From Astrocystis sublimbata (Eukaryota > Ascomycota > Sordariomycetes > Xylariales > Xylariaceae): a DNA stretch of 64,000 nt. This document shows positions 1 through 14,101 of the stretch, one piece after another. The notes below the pieces were generated by a model. It was not told the DNA's origin, searched no databases, and saw nothing but the letters and a program-made list of their open reading frames with translations. The number at the start of each line of letters is the position of its first letter. Within the stretch, counting starts at the first letter, position 1. A program made the position numbers and the translations under genes. The stretch spans positions 306,825-370,824 of the forward strand of contig JAJNNY010000036.1 of the NCBI GenBank assembly GCA_022453515.1. The letters are read 5' to 3'.

Positions 1-1
1 G

Positions 2-229
2 AAGAGCGTGGCGAGACAGCGCAAAGCTGCCATAGAGCGAGAACAAAGAGAGGAAAGGGAAAAGCAAGAGAGGGAAAAGCAAGAAGCAAGGGACCTTCCA
101 TCATCGCCGGAGAGTTCTAATCATGAAGGTGTCGGAGAATGGAACGAGCCGGGCCATGAAGAGCCATTGTACAACGATATATCTGAGCTTCAGGAGATCA
201 ACCGACTCGAGCCAAAACATCAGGACTGA
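2..229 (+). CDS. 3' end of a gene cut by the window edge, function unknown
   Basis: The frame is open from the left edge to a TGA at 227-229, giving about 75 residues with no start inside the window. The visible part opens with a very polar, Arg/Lys/Glu/Gln-rich stretch in which KQEREKQE-like heptads predict a helix or coiled coil. It then passes into a Ser/Pro/Glu-rich acidic tail ending in PKHQD. No catalytic motif or known domain can be recognised, and the rest of the protein lies to the left. The steady charge pattern makes real coding likely, but a chance low-complexity frame cannot be excluded. Confidence 0.5.
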   Translation, partial: KSVARQRKAAIEREQREEREKQEREKQEARDLPSSPESSNHEGVGEWNEPGHEEPLYNDISELQEINRLEPKHQD

Positions 230-1164
230 TCGACATGACAGGATGAGTTGGAGCGAGGAACGCATGTATCTTACCAAATTTTCGTTGTACCATTTATATC
301 AGCATGGCCGGCGTTCTGGTTGTGGTTGATTCAGCAAGGAGGCATTGGCCGGACCATCCTTGGCTACCAAGGTGCAACTGCCCCTTAACTCGATAGACTT
401 GTGAGTTTCCCTGTACTGTATCACAACGACATACAAAGTTATAGCAAATCGTACTGCTAGTGATGGACGCAGATACCTAATTAGGGTCCACGTGGGCGTC
501 ACATAAGGGCGTCACATAGATATCATGTATACACGCGTTGGATCATCTCAGCTTGCAATCGTGCACATTCCTCTCTTGCAATCTGACCTGCAGATCATGG
601 CACTTGAACCAGGAAGGCATGTGTGGCTACACGTTGTATTCTCAAAGTAGGCTTACCCACTGGACATTATCCAAAGCTGGCAACGACACCTGGCAGGCAT
701 GGTGAATGCCCATGCCAGTCCAAACCTACCTAACATCGGAGTTTGCTTCGTCCCTTGTGCGACACCATTGCCGCCCACGAAGCTCGTGTAAACCTAAGTT
801 TGTTTCATGTCTAAAGGAAGTCAGGTGGCCGCAAGAAGCACCGATCCTGTGTTGGCGGTTACCTTAGCTAGGTAGCTTCCAGGGATACAAACTCCCTGCC
901 GAGGCTGGCGAAGCATCTGCCTCCTCACATTCGTCCTCTTCATCCCTTTAAGCGCCCGGTATCAATGGTACCTAGACCTACAAGACGCACCGATCAACCT
1001 AGAAATCGATTCACCAGCTGCCTATTGACTGTTAGATTCACTGTTAAACAATGAACCCTATGACCACCTTCATGCCGTCTCCCTGAAACCCGCGCATGTC
1101 CGTAGACTTACCTATAAGTCGGCGACGCTTCACCATTCACTTTTCTGACCCTCTCGCATCCATC
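230..1164. other. Intergenic stretch, promoter side of the next gene
   Basis: No convincing coding sequence. It holds a tandem copy of GGGCGTCACATA (494-505 and 507-518), each with a CGTCA half-site of the CRE/bZIP type, just downstream of a CACGTG E-box at about 490. The last 100 bases are the probable 5' leader of the following gene. Confidence 0.5.
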
Positions 1165-1236
1165 ATGGACGGCAGCGGCGAGGAGCCCAGTCGATTGAGC
1201 GAAGTATCGCTGAAGCGGAGAGCCAGCAGTAATTAG
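1165..1236 (+). promoter_or_regulatory. In-frame upstream ORF before the 1258 start
   Basis: An ATG at 1165 opens 23 codons (MDGSGEEPSRLSEVSLKRR... to ...SSN) ending in TAG at 1234-1236. The uORF is in the same frame as the main ATG at 1258, with only seven sense codons between the stop and that ATG. Both starts begin Met-Asp-Gly. The stop context is TAG CAG CCT, close to the CAR-YYA readthrough context but missing its last base. It may limit translation of the main frame or allow a longer N-terminus by readthrough; neither can be shown from sequence. Confidence 0.4.
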
Positions 1237-1257
1237 CAGCCTCGCAGCATTTCCGCC

Positions 1258-3340
1258 ATGGACGGTCCCAGTGGTGTACCGCGCTCAACTTCGGCTGCCA
1301 CCAACGCGAACCCTGCGTCTGGCAAGGCCTTCTCGCCCGCCCCTCGCCCGAGTGTGAAGGAATCGTTCTCCCATGCCAACTCCACGCACACCGTTGCCAT
1401 AGACCCACCGCGACCCCCGAAGGAGGGATGCGAATGGGTCTGGTTCCCCGCGGGATACTGGGCCGAGCGTGAGATCGTCGAGCTGCCTCCCAAAGAGGCA
1501 ATCAAGCTGTTCAAATGGCGTAGTCGGTCCGGAAAGTCTGGCTCGGAGTCACCCAAGAACTCTCCCGTGACCCCTCTGACAACCCACTCCCTGACCGAAA
1601 GCAGGAGGGAGAAGTCGACAGATTATCTGGCCGGACGACGTAACCAAGCTCGCACCCCGGGAAGCAGCGAGAGCGGGGACCATTACTTTCCCCCGGACCG
1701 TACGTCAGAGACTGCGCTCCCAAGTCCGTATTTGACCGAGGAGGCACTCGTGCAGTCTCTCCAGTGGCCGTCGGTGGACGCCATCACGACGAACAACAAC
1801 AACATCAGTAGCATCACGGCTGTCAAATCGACGTTCCCCATCACCCCTTCACCCTTACATCTTACCAGCGCTGAAGACGATATGGAATCGATTACAATTG
1901 GCGCATATACCCCCACCAGCTCTGTGGTTGGCACCGATACAACAGCAGACACACAGCTCCAAAAAGACGTTGCTGATCGGGAGCTCAAACCCAAAAGACC
2001 ATTGATCGATTGGCGACGATTGCTTTTGGAACAGCGATCAGTAAGTGGACCGCACTTCAAAAGCCATCATGATGATGGGAAGGTGAAAAAAAAACTGACG
2101 CAAAGGCACAGAGATTAAAAAAAAACCCAGCTTCGAGCAATGACCATCAGGAAGACAGCAGGGCTCATATGCAGTCACCATCCCTCCAGAGCTCTGCGCA
2201 AAGCCCGCTGAGAAAGGAGTCAACCGTGAGTGACAGAAGCCGCAAATCGCGCAAGGGCCGGCCCATCAAATTGCTCAGAAAAGTTCGCTGGAGCCGCAAG
2301 TTCTCCAGCTCGTCTGGAACAAGCACGGCGAAGAGTCTAGCGAGCTCAGCCAACAACTCCATGCCCAGTCTGTCCCCGACCCTTACCCAAGGGCACGAAA
2401 GAGAGACTTCAAGTAAGCTAGCTCACTCCGCCCTCGCGCCTCAAAGACCAAACAGCAACAGCAGCTTGACATGCGCAAACATGACATGCACGCGTCGAGA
2501 TCTCGGGATTCTTGGCTGACCGGAGTGTGATACCTAGTGTCTAATACATGGGCTTCCTCATTTCCTGGCAACGTAAGTAACTGCGGCTCACAGATCTATT
2601 TTTCCCAACCGAATTCAACTTGGTTCATTTCTCTTTTTCTCCACGATAGATGAGCCAATGCTAAAATACACTTACAGGAGGCTATGCGCGTATTTACACC
2701 CCGCATCATGCCCGGCGGCAAAGACTCGTCGCCACGCTCCTTCTTCATGGACCTCACGCCACCCGGAACACCGCACCGGCCTCTGTCACGACAGGAAGGC
2801 CAGGCGAACCTCAAGCGAACAAATCTCTCGACGTCCTTCATCCCCACCGACCCGAGAATCGACGGCGAGGAGGCGTCGACGCCGCGCGCGCACGCTATAC
2901 GAGAGAGCACGGGAGAAGACGAAGATGAAGAAGAAGTAGAAGACGTGTTTCTCCCCTTACCTCCACACCACCACCACCATCGCGACACAGACGATGATGA
3001 CGAACTCACCCCTGTGTTATCGCCCAGGACACACGGAGCAGGATACACTGCTGCTGCGCGGCCGAAGCCGGTTGAGAAGGACTGGTGGGAGGTGGCGGTG
3101 GCGGTGCCGGCGCAGTACAGCCAGGTCGACAAGCGCGCGCAGTTCCAGTTCGACCTGCCCGAGCACCTGCCCACGAGCCCGATGTGCCCCGCCAACAAGC
3201 GGCACAAGAGTGGCGGGACGGGCGTATGTGTGTACCATGGCCGCGCGAAGGGCGTGCGCAAGAAGAGCTCGACGGCGTCGGGGGATGAGGCTGGGTTAGA
3301 TGGGGATAGCACGGATGAGGAAAGCGATGTTTGGAGATGA
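1258..3340 (+). CDS. Conserved-looking fungal protein of unknown function, four exons
   Basis: Exons read as 1258-2040, 2112-2412, 2538-2572 and 2678-3340. All joins keep frame and use GTAAG-type donors and TAG/CAG acceptors. The product is about 593 residues. Near the N-terminus is an aromatic patch, EGCEWVWFPAGYWAERE (about residues 56-72). A basic block RKSRKGRPIKLLRKVRWSRK follows in exon 2. The C-terminal exon has a DLTPPGTPHRP motif, a His run inside an acidic patch, and an aromatic/Pro-rich segment ending near GVCVYHGRAKG. Most of the rest is Ser/Thr/Pro-rich and probably disordered. The 35-base third exon is inferred only from frame and splice signals. Function is not recognised; the basic patch would suit nucleic-acid or membrane contact, but that is a guess. 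An in-frame uORF precedes it. Confidence 0.75.
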
Positions 3341-4122
3341 TGGTGTGGTGTATGTGTTTGTGCGATGGAGTTAGTGAGTGGGTGGGTGAGCGATTGACTT
3401 AGCGAGCATGGGGGTTATGGAGTTGAGACGGAGTGGTGAGGTTTCGCCTGTTTTACTTACTTACTTACTTACTTGATCCGATGATGATCGGAGACGATGG
3501 AATGATCACGACACACGATACGATGTAGACAGACTACTGGACTATAGGTCTATGGGATCATACATAGTCTGCGGGATGTTGCAATCGATTGATTACCTGA
3601 TTACCTGAGTACCAAATACCTACACTGGGTTAAAATGCCGGTCCCATATTGCCATGCGCGATGATGGTCTAATTGTAATCCGCGATTTCGGTCCCTTACT
3701 TTCGCTATGTCATATTTCAAAAAGATAGCTGCGGACCTCAACCTGGAGGGAGGTACTCAATGCTTGGATGATCTGTTTCTGTGTTGGTTCCCTCCCAAAG
3801 TCTGTCGGTCTATTGAAAAGCAAAGAAAAGCAAAGCCTGAAAAGACTGTTATAGTTACAACACTCGAAAAAAGTCCGGTTCGGACTCGGGCGCAAACTGA
3901 ATGAATCCCATCTGATATGATGCCTGACAGACTCGTGTCCCTCTTCGTCTTCGCTCCGCTTGACCATCGTCATCTGCAGTGATATAAACGAGGGCGAAAT
4001 CTAGCCCTTCTTGAACACCCTAAACTCTTCACCCTGTTTCCTATGCCTTATGCCTTATGCCAATACAGCTGATACATCATACACCATAGGCTCTACGCCT
4101 GTCGTCCGGTCACTTGGCCACT
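3341..4122. other. Intergenic stretch between convergent genes
   Basis: 3' flank of the plus-strand gene and of PMP3 on the minus strand. Apart from a TTAC microsatellite it is ordinary AT-leaning sequence; a 65-codon frame at 3707-3904 has no start context or composition that supports it. Confidence 0.5.
3453..3474. repeat. (TTAC)n microsatellite
   Basis: About five tandem copies of TTAC, in the 3' flank of the gene at 1258-3340. Confidence 0.85.
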
Positions 4123-4885
4123 CTACTCGTTCGTCTGGATCTTGTGATCCCCCTTGACAGCCTCGGAGTACGACGGCGGGGCTCTAGCGTTGTCTTCTCC
4201 GTTTCCGGCTGCATGCGACGAGGAGGCGGCAGTGCCGTAGTTCTGGTTCGACGGCTGCTGGTTTTGCGCATGGTTGGGCTGACGTCCGGGCTCTTCCACA
4301 ATGATGTAGTGCACCCGGCCGTGACGGCCTTGCTCTTGGTCGTGCTGAGGTACGCGCTCGTAGGTGTCCTGCTCGTCGGGGAATTTGGCGATTATGTACC
4401 AGGCGTGGATTAGGCCGGGGATCTGGGGTTCGTGTTAGTGGGTTGATGACCTTGGCGATAGGATCCAAAAGCAAGGAGATGGTCGAATGGTTGAATATGC
4501 GAAGGACCGAGAACACCGGAGGCAAGGCATGAGAACTTACATAGCCGAGAACGCAGAGCAGGATGTTGATGACCGAGTCGGCGGAGCAGAGACCGCGCTT
4601 CACCCACACTGCAGATGGGGGTGAAACTGTTAGCGTTGATTCATTTCGTGCATGGTCAGAGAGGTGACAAAAGAGATGAACAATGTGTCATCCAATCGCC
4701 ATCGCTGTTGTCTATCCGTGTACCACGACCAGGAACACCGTTGCGATGATACGTGATACGCTGGATGCGATACATGGAATGAATCACTTGGTGGTTGGAC
4801 GCGCAGGCGCAACGAATGACGTACCGGCTAGAGGTGGGAAGAGGATGGCTATTATGCCGAGGAACAGATCGGAGCTGCAGCACAT
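4123..4885 (-). CDS. PMP3: Plasma membrane proteolipid 3 (PMP3/RCI2 family) with a C-terminal extension
   Basis: Minus-strand exons are 4885-4825, 4608-4541 and 4422-4123, giving 142 residues. The first about 55 residues match the PMP3/UPF0057 family: a Cys-rich N-terminus (MCCSSDLFLG), hydrophobic segment IIAILFPPLA, a short loop VWVKRGLCSAD, a second membrane segment INILLCVLGYIPGLIHAWYI, then polar sequence. Yeast Pmp3 is about 55 residues; this protein adds a long hydrophilic tail rich in Gln, Asn, Pro and Ser that contains PPSYSEA, a PPxY-type motif known in other proteins to bind WW domains such as Rsp5/Nedd4 ligases. Pmp3 proteins sit in the plasma membrane and affect membrane potential and salt tolerance. 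The gene is divergent from PRP22. Confidence 0.9.
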
Positions 4886-5530
4886 GATGGGCGAATTGTG
4901 TCGGGTATGTGTGTGCTTCGTTGGGTGATTGATGTCGTTGTCTCGTAGGTAGTTGCGATGCCCAGACTTGAGAATTGAGAGGAAACGTTGAATATGTCTG
5001 CCTTAAGAGCGGCGGGATTCGGGGGAGATGCTTGGTAGAGGACTGGCGCGCAATGACGGAGGAGTGGATCACGCCACTGACGGGAGGCCTGGCGCTGCTG
5101 CTGCTGGCCCGCTGGGTCCTGCGCTGGCGGGGGGCTATCTCCAGCTTTTAGGCAGGCGTTTAACTCCGCTCTAACCAAAACGGGTGCTTAATTGCTTTTT
5201 GGCCGTGGTTCCAGCCGGCTGGGCATTATGCTACAAACCGGATTAGGTACCTAGAGAAGCCTCAGCCACCGATACATAAATTAATTGGGTTATCAGCATA
5301 TCATCCATCATTGGCTGGCACATTGGGGAATTCGAGGTAGCTAGTCGAACCTTAGCTAAGCAATAAAGTTGGGAACTTTGAACCGCGAAATATCTCCATT
5401 ACAAACGCGCTCACATTCGCCTTTTCGCTATCAAAAGGCTGTTTTACTGGGCGATGACGCCTTGTTTTCGCGGCTTCTCCGATCTCGCATAAACAGAAGC
5501 TACGTCCGCTGCAGCGATCCCAGATCAATC
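4886..5530. other. Divergent promoter region between PMP3 and PRP22
   Basis: About 645 bases shared upstream by PMP3 (minus) and PRP22 (plus). It contains a CTG-rich patch near 5096-5110 and a TAGGTACCTAG palindrome near 5245. A frame open upstream of the PRP22 ATG begins only with TTG, so it is not used as the start. Confidence 0.5.
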
Positions 5531-9283
<3,753 letters not shown>

Positions 9284-10029
9284 TTCCGTCGGCGTCGGGG
9301 ACACATCGTCGTGGAACTTTATTACCATCGAGATCAATATCACGGCAGTCATGAGGGCGTTAAATCCGTAGGCGATTTCGTGTTCAAGCAAACGCTGATA
9401 TTGTATGTATATATACTACCTGGTACTTCCAGATAGGAACAAGCACATGCCGATTCCGATATTCCACGCAACTTCGTGAACTGTTTACTGCCGTTCTCAG
9501 GTTTCCTATGTTAGTATCGCCACAAGCTGATTGAGGTTCAACGTAAAGCTAGAACTTGAAGATGGAACAATCAGTCCGTCCAAAGAGACGCCTTTTCTCA
9601 GCCATATTGTATGGGATTGTTGTTCCTCTGAACAACGAAAGGGATTTCTCTTGGGTTGTAATTCTTGACTCTACGGTACGAAGAATTCGTTACGAGAGAT
9701 GATGGGGTATAAGCTAGATAGAGTTGGGAGCTGCACCCCTCAAGAGGTATGTTGAGGTAATATCGGAAATGCGAATCTTGAGGGGTAGGGTAGGTTCAAC
9801 CTTATTGATATACACTTTCAAATCATCGATGACTCATGATGCAGGCAAAAGTATAATATCACATTGCAACTAGTACTTAACATTCCAACAGAGCAGCTGA
9901 GCTCCCTGAAACTTCATCTCCTTCTTCTTAACAAATCTCACAACTCCAGTTCTCCACGAATAGCTATCTTCCTCCCACACAAATTTTCATATCTAACGAG
10001 ACATCTCTACCCAGCCACCAACCTTCACG
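9284..10029. other. Intergenic stretch
   Basis: 3' flank of PRP22 and upstream region of the small secreted protein. The last about 120 bases are CT/CA-rich, like a fungal 5' leader. No coding frame is supported. Confidence 0.45.
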
Positions 10030-10560
10030 ATGCATAGTTTACAATATTTCTTGACCTTGGCTTCGGTCGCCTGCCTTGGGCCCTTCACGGTACTAGCCAA
10101 CCCCCTAGGCAAACCAGCTGTTTGCAGTACGTAGATTCCGTCCACCCCTTAATCAATCAGAGCAAAGTCTCTCGTATGTATGTATGTATGTATCACCAAG
10201 CTGACGAAATCCTCAGCTGCAGCCACCAGCCCTGCCACCGTCGATGCCCCGTCTGTTTATCCCAAAGTCACCTTCGTAGCCAATGGCAAGAAGGGGTGCA
10301 AGGGCAAAAATCTGGACCACCTGGACATCGAAGATTTCCACTCGGGATGCATGAACGTCGGCACGGCAAAGTCGTATACCTTCTACAGAACCCTATGCGA
10401 CCATACCCGCGTTGAGTACTTCACAGGTCTCGATTGCGAGGGCGGTCTGATTGGGGAGATCCAAACACACCAAACCTGTTTGGACAAAAACGGCACCGAG
10501 AAAAGCCTCCTGATTACGCCCTACCATTGCCATATAAAGAGTGATAGCTTCTGGGTTTGA
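10030..10560 (+). CDS. Small secreted cysteine-containing protein
   Basis: Exons 10030-10126 and 10217-10560 encode 146 residues. The N-terminus is a clear signal peptide: MHSLQYFLTLASVACLGPFT then VLA, with likely cleavage before NPLG. The mature part of about 122 residues has seven cysteines (in AVC, GKKGC, SGC, LC, DC, TC and HC contexts) and no recognisable enzyme motif. The reading frame only joins to the signal peptide through the 90-bp intron, which has GTACGT and CTCAG ends and carries a GTAT repeat. Size, secretion signal and cysteine content are typical of the small secreted proteins of plant-associated fungi, some of which act as effectors. That role is inference only; an odd cysteine number argues against a fully paired disulfide set. 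Confidence 0.7.
10174..10193. repeat. (GTAT)n microsatellite inside an intron
   Basis: Five tandem GTAT units within the intron of the small secreted protein gene. Confidence 0.85.
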
Positions 10561-11206
10561 AACGGTTCCCACCACTTCATCAAACGTGCTTGCGATGGCG
10601 GCTTGGGCCGTGTGCACCATCCATCTGGGCGTCTTGAGCTCAGTACCTAGGTACTCATAGTTAGACAGGGCTGTTATTTCCATGGTTCGAACGGTTTTAA
10701 TGCCCTTGCTGGCTGATCAAATAAGAGGGCTCGAGGTGGCCAAGTTTGTTGGTGTGCGCCGATAGTACGATGTTACAAGCAGAGATATGAAGCCACGTTA
10801 ACAATTTGTGGAAATACATAAACTCTCCAATCCGACTATCGATATAATTCCTTTCTGTAGTTGAACAATATGTTTCTTTGACCAGTGCTTAGCATGTGAA
10901 TTTCTCCCGCTTGGACTAAGGTTTTAATTATCCTAATAGGCCAGAAATCATGGCTTTAATTATCTACTACATTGCTCAGTAGGTGCTAGTGCACTTGCGT
11001 AGTAGTATTGAGGACCGTGGTCACACGCCCGTAAGCCGCTGCAGGCAAATTCTCAATAATGATAAATCAAAAGGAAGAAAGCATCAGAAAATAGAATTCT
11101 AATTAACAGATATGAAAACCCAAGATGGGCATAGGCAGGAGGGTGGGTAGTGATTCAAGTAGCAATAGGAAAATAAAGATGAAAAATGAAAAGGTGAATG
11201 ATGAAG
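10561..11206. other. AT-rich intergenic stretch
   Basis: AT-rich, with no coding frame or repeat family seen. It lies between the secreted protein gene and the tRNA-like unit. Confidence 0.4.
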
Positions 11207-11216
11207 AAAAAAAAAA
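11207..11216 (-). terminator. T10 run, Pol III-type terminator
   Basis: Ten consecutive A on the plus strand, read as T10 on the minus strand, starting eight bases beyond the 3' end of the tRNA-like sequence. Runs of four or more T end RNA polymerase III transcription. Confidence 0.6.
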
Positions 11217-11223
11217 GATTTGT

Positions 11224-11331
11224 TAGCCAACGTGGGACTCGAACCCCCCAGGTCAAGACAGCACATATCACTGAAACCGCTAGGATAAAGATGCTGTAAT
11301 CGCTAGACCGCACCTGCTCGGCCAACAGTGC
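11224..11331 (-). pseudogene. tRNA-like Pol III unit, probably a degenerate Leu/Ser-type tRNA
   Basis: On the minus strand an A-box TGGCCGAGCAGG (typical of type II tRNA-Leu/Ser) and a B-box GGTTCGAGTCC are intact and correctly ordered. A 4-bp D-stem (GGCC/GGTC with one wobble) forms, followed by a 3' region that ends shortly before T10. But the expected acceptor strands do not pair (GCACTGT against GTTGGCT), the T-stem has one mismatch, and no clear anticodon arm forms in the 52 bases between D- and T-stems, where ACAGCA/TGCTGT makes a different hairpin. It may still be transcribed by Pol III. Alternatives are a tRNA pseudogene, a tRNA-derived element, or an intron-bearing tRNA that I folded wrongly. 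Confidence 0.5.
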
Positions 11332-12665
11332 TCTAGAGTAAACTCTATTATATAGGTGTGTGCTGTGTGTACCTTATTGGGCAGGGGAGAGGTATGTATA
11401 GTGGTAAGTAGGTGTATGTATGTAAAGGGGTATGCTGGGCTCTGGGCCAGATAAGGTTCGCTGCAGACTGCTCTAGACAAGCCCTGATGTGCGTCTTGAG
11501 GTTTCATTTCGTCATGCCTTCGACTTCAAGATCCTTGGCTATGCTCCCGTTCGCGCCCAAGTCCTCTTTCTTTCTAGATAGTAACGCATCAACCGCCATG
11601 ACGGCCAAAAAGCGAGTGCCATATTACTTTACTACTCATCACAGCAAGACCAAGAATCCGACCGTCACCGCAGAAACAAGGGTTCCCATCGTCGCCGGAC
11701 GGTCGCGATCGCCAGCTCCCGCCTTCACAAAGTCCAAGCACTTGCTTTTTTTCTGCTCGTTCTCATCGAAAGGGATGACGACAAAACTCTTGATGTCATA
11801 AGGGTCGGTTCTGCAGCGATCGACCTCTGAGCTATGACAAGTCTAGCCGAACCACGGAAGCAGGTCCTTGTCCTTGTCCTTGGGAGGGCTGGTCTGGAGA
11901 CATTCATGCCCGTTTTAGATGTTGACGCGTCTCGATGCGGAGGTGCTACTGGCCTTCTTCTTGCCCGATGCGTCTGGTTGCGAGTAGGTGACATGCGAGT
12001 GTTGTTCATCTGATTATTACTATTTGATTACCTAATACAAAACCTATTTGACAGCATTCTATCGGTTATACCGTAGTTATTACAGGATTTAGCAGGATAC
12101 CAATCACGAGAGGGGTGTTGAACCTTTGTATGTATAATTATATAGTAGCTTACGCTTACAGCGTGCCACCCTCCGCTTGGCGGCGCAGGCCGTGCCACTC
12201 AGCTTGATTCCCAGCAACGACCAATGTCAAGCAGGCCTCGTTCACAATGGCAGTTCTGGTAGTTTATCGTCACTTCTAAGGAGTTTACAGTAGCTGAAAA
12301 ACGATCAGTTGCGGACGGGATGGCAAAATGTCCTCGAAAGTCTCATCGCAACGTGCGTGGAGCACAGATAAAGCACGCGCGCACAGCAGACGGTGGATCT
12401 AATTGTCACATCAATATCACAGCCACTTAGCAGGCAGTCGCTTTTTGATATAGCTACAATATTTTGAAAGAATAGTGTTACATTGTTTCTATGCTACATG
12501 GTTGCTTGTTTCAATTTCATTGTCTTTTTCAACCTTAAGTCATACTGCTGCCCCCCCTCCCCTTCCCCCTTTTTTGTTTCTAGCATATTGCTCTTGTGTC
12601 TCCGTGCCCCATAATTACATCTCTTTAATAGTGTTGGCCGCGCTTGTAACTTGATACGATCATCT
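11332..12665. other. Intergenic stretch without a recognised gene
   Basis: A plus-strand frame of 129 codons at 11412-11801 has a Ser/Lys-rich translation without domains and is more likely chance. Otherwise nothing is seen. Confidence 0.4.
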
Positions 12666-12908
12666 CTAGCTCTCTCTCTCTGGCTCCTCTCGGATCGTCT
12701 GAAGGGGCTCTGGCTCCTCTCCTGACTCACCAGGAGGCGGAGGACGATGTACAGTCTGTCTCCCTGGTGGTAACTGTCTTGAATTCTCAGTTGGAGGCTT
12801 GTGGGACGAGTCCCCGTTTGTGAGGGGTTTATCGGTTGTGGGTTTGTCCGCTGTGGAGTTGCCGGCTCCAGAGGTTGAGGTCCTTGTTTCGTTATTTGTT
12901 GAGGACAT
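12666..12908 (-). CDS. Possible small Ser/Thr/Pro-rich protein
   Basis: An 80-residue minus-strand frame with a true ATG at 12908 in a good context (AAAATGTC). The product is polar and low in complexity: Ser/Thr/Asn at the start, a PPPPGE patch and an acidic end EEPERES. There is no signal peptide, membrane segment or known domain. It sits alone in non-coding DNA with no visible intron. It could be a small intrinsically disordered protein or a chance frame. Confidence 0.35.
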   Translation of the reverse strand: MSSTNNETRTSTSGAGNSTADKPTTDKPLTNGDSSHKPPTENSRQLPPGRQTVHRPPPPGESGEEPEPLQTIREEPERES

Positions 12909-14101
12909 TTTGCAGAAGTGAAAGAAAATATTGAGTGATTGTTATGGTCTTTGATCTTTTTCTTAGTTAGGGAAGTTGTCTTGCTTGAAGCTACTATTGT
13001 TGTGTCTGTACGATGAGACTGCCTAACTGAGGCCTGAGACTTTATATATCGAGCATATCGAACAAGAAGATTGAGAAACGTATCACTGCCAGCAAACAAG
13101 TTCGTTGTCGCAAATATGCGAGGCATATTGTCAAGCAATTCCGTCTGATTCTCGGTCTTGTTATGGTACTTGTTTTACGTTACACAATGACACTAAATAC
13201 AAAGAGCGTGATCTAAAACATGATCATGAGACCTTTAGGCCCGTATACAATGTCGAGATGAATTGGCCTTCTTGATGTTTGGTCTCCCTGTGCCTTCGTA
13301 TCCCTTTGAAAACTGTTTTGAAATCTTCAGGATGAGATCCCAACTTGGCCTTCGTGGTAATTAGCTGGCACGTTGACCCATTTGATATCTAGGTTATTTG
13401 CCGTTTGATCTCTTTTTGCTTACTTGAATTTTCCACAAGTGGCAGGTTAAGCCAGCATGTGTTGCATTAAGGTTGAGATTTTACTGAGCGCCAAAGCTTG
13501 CAACATCTGTTTCTACAGTATGAAGAATGGCTTGTTGTCAGCGTAATTTGAGCAAGTAGTATTATAGTAAGCGCCTAAGAGATGGACGCCAACCGGCGTG
13601 TAAGTGTAATAGCTGCTGTATAATCATCCGACATGGCAACGTAGAATACAGGGCAGTTACAGGCAGGAGGTAGAAGCGTGTAGGTGCAGAAAGAAGTTGT
13701 TGCCAGGCAACACAGTCACTAGCTCTATGCACCAGTACTTTGCCAATTTCGCTGTGCCATCCACACCTCTGCACTTCTGTACCGCTTCACAACACACCAC
13801 ACCACACCACAAACACACCACAAAATTAGAGCGAAGGATGCTCTACTTGGGTTTGTGGTGACCTGCATGAGAAGAAGAAGACTCAACGTCATCTAAATGG
13901 TCCTCAAGTCGACTGTTGCTCATTTGTTCACCTGATGTGAGTGTAACTGGCGGCCTGGATCAACTAGTAATACTTCGTGGAACTGTTTTTCGGCTCTGAA
14001 TAATTAATTTGCCTACTGACTCCTTTCTCTTAGTACCCCCCAACACAACTCTATCACACATAGTCTCTCGCACGGCCGACAACACAGTGCACAAACTCAA
14101 G
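12909..14101. other. Intergenic stretch upstream of the MYND gene
   Basis: Mostly AT-leaning, with a short ACACC-type simple repeat near 13790-13820. No coding frame is supported. A frame open from 14009 into the MYND gene starts only with TTG. Confidence 0.4.

Noticed and set aside
5369..5530. Longer N-terminus for PRP22
   Set aside because: The upstream frame starts with TTG, not ATG, and the family N-terminus begins at the ATG at 5531.
11224..11331. Intact tRNA-Leu or tRNA-Ser
   Set aside because: The A and B boxes fit, but the acceptor strands do not pair and no anticodon arm could be drawn, so it is listed as tRNA-like/degenerate.
11412..11801. 129-codon plus-strand frame
   Set aside because: Ser/Lys-rich translation without any motif, in AT-rich intergenic DNA; no splice partners found.
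12494..13138. 214-codon minus-strand frame around the small Ser/Thr/Pro-rich ORF
   Set aside because: Its translation is patchy and basic, with no domain; the 80-codon frame inside it has the better start context, though that is also weak.
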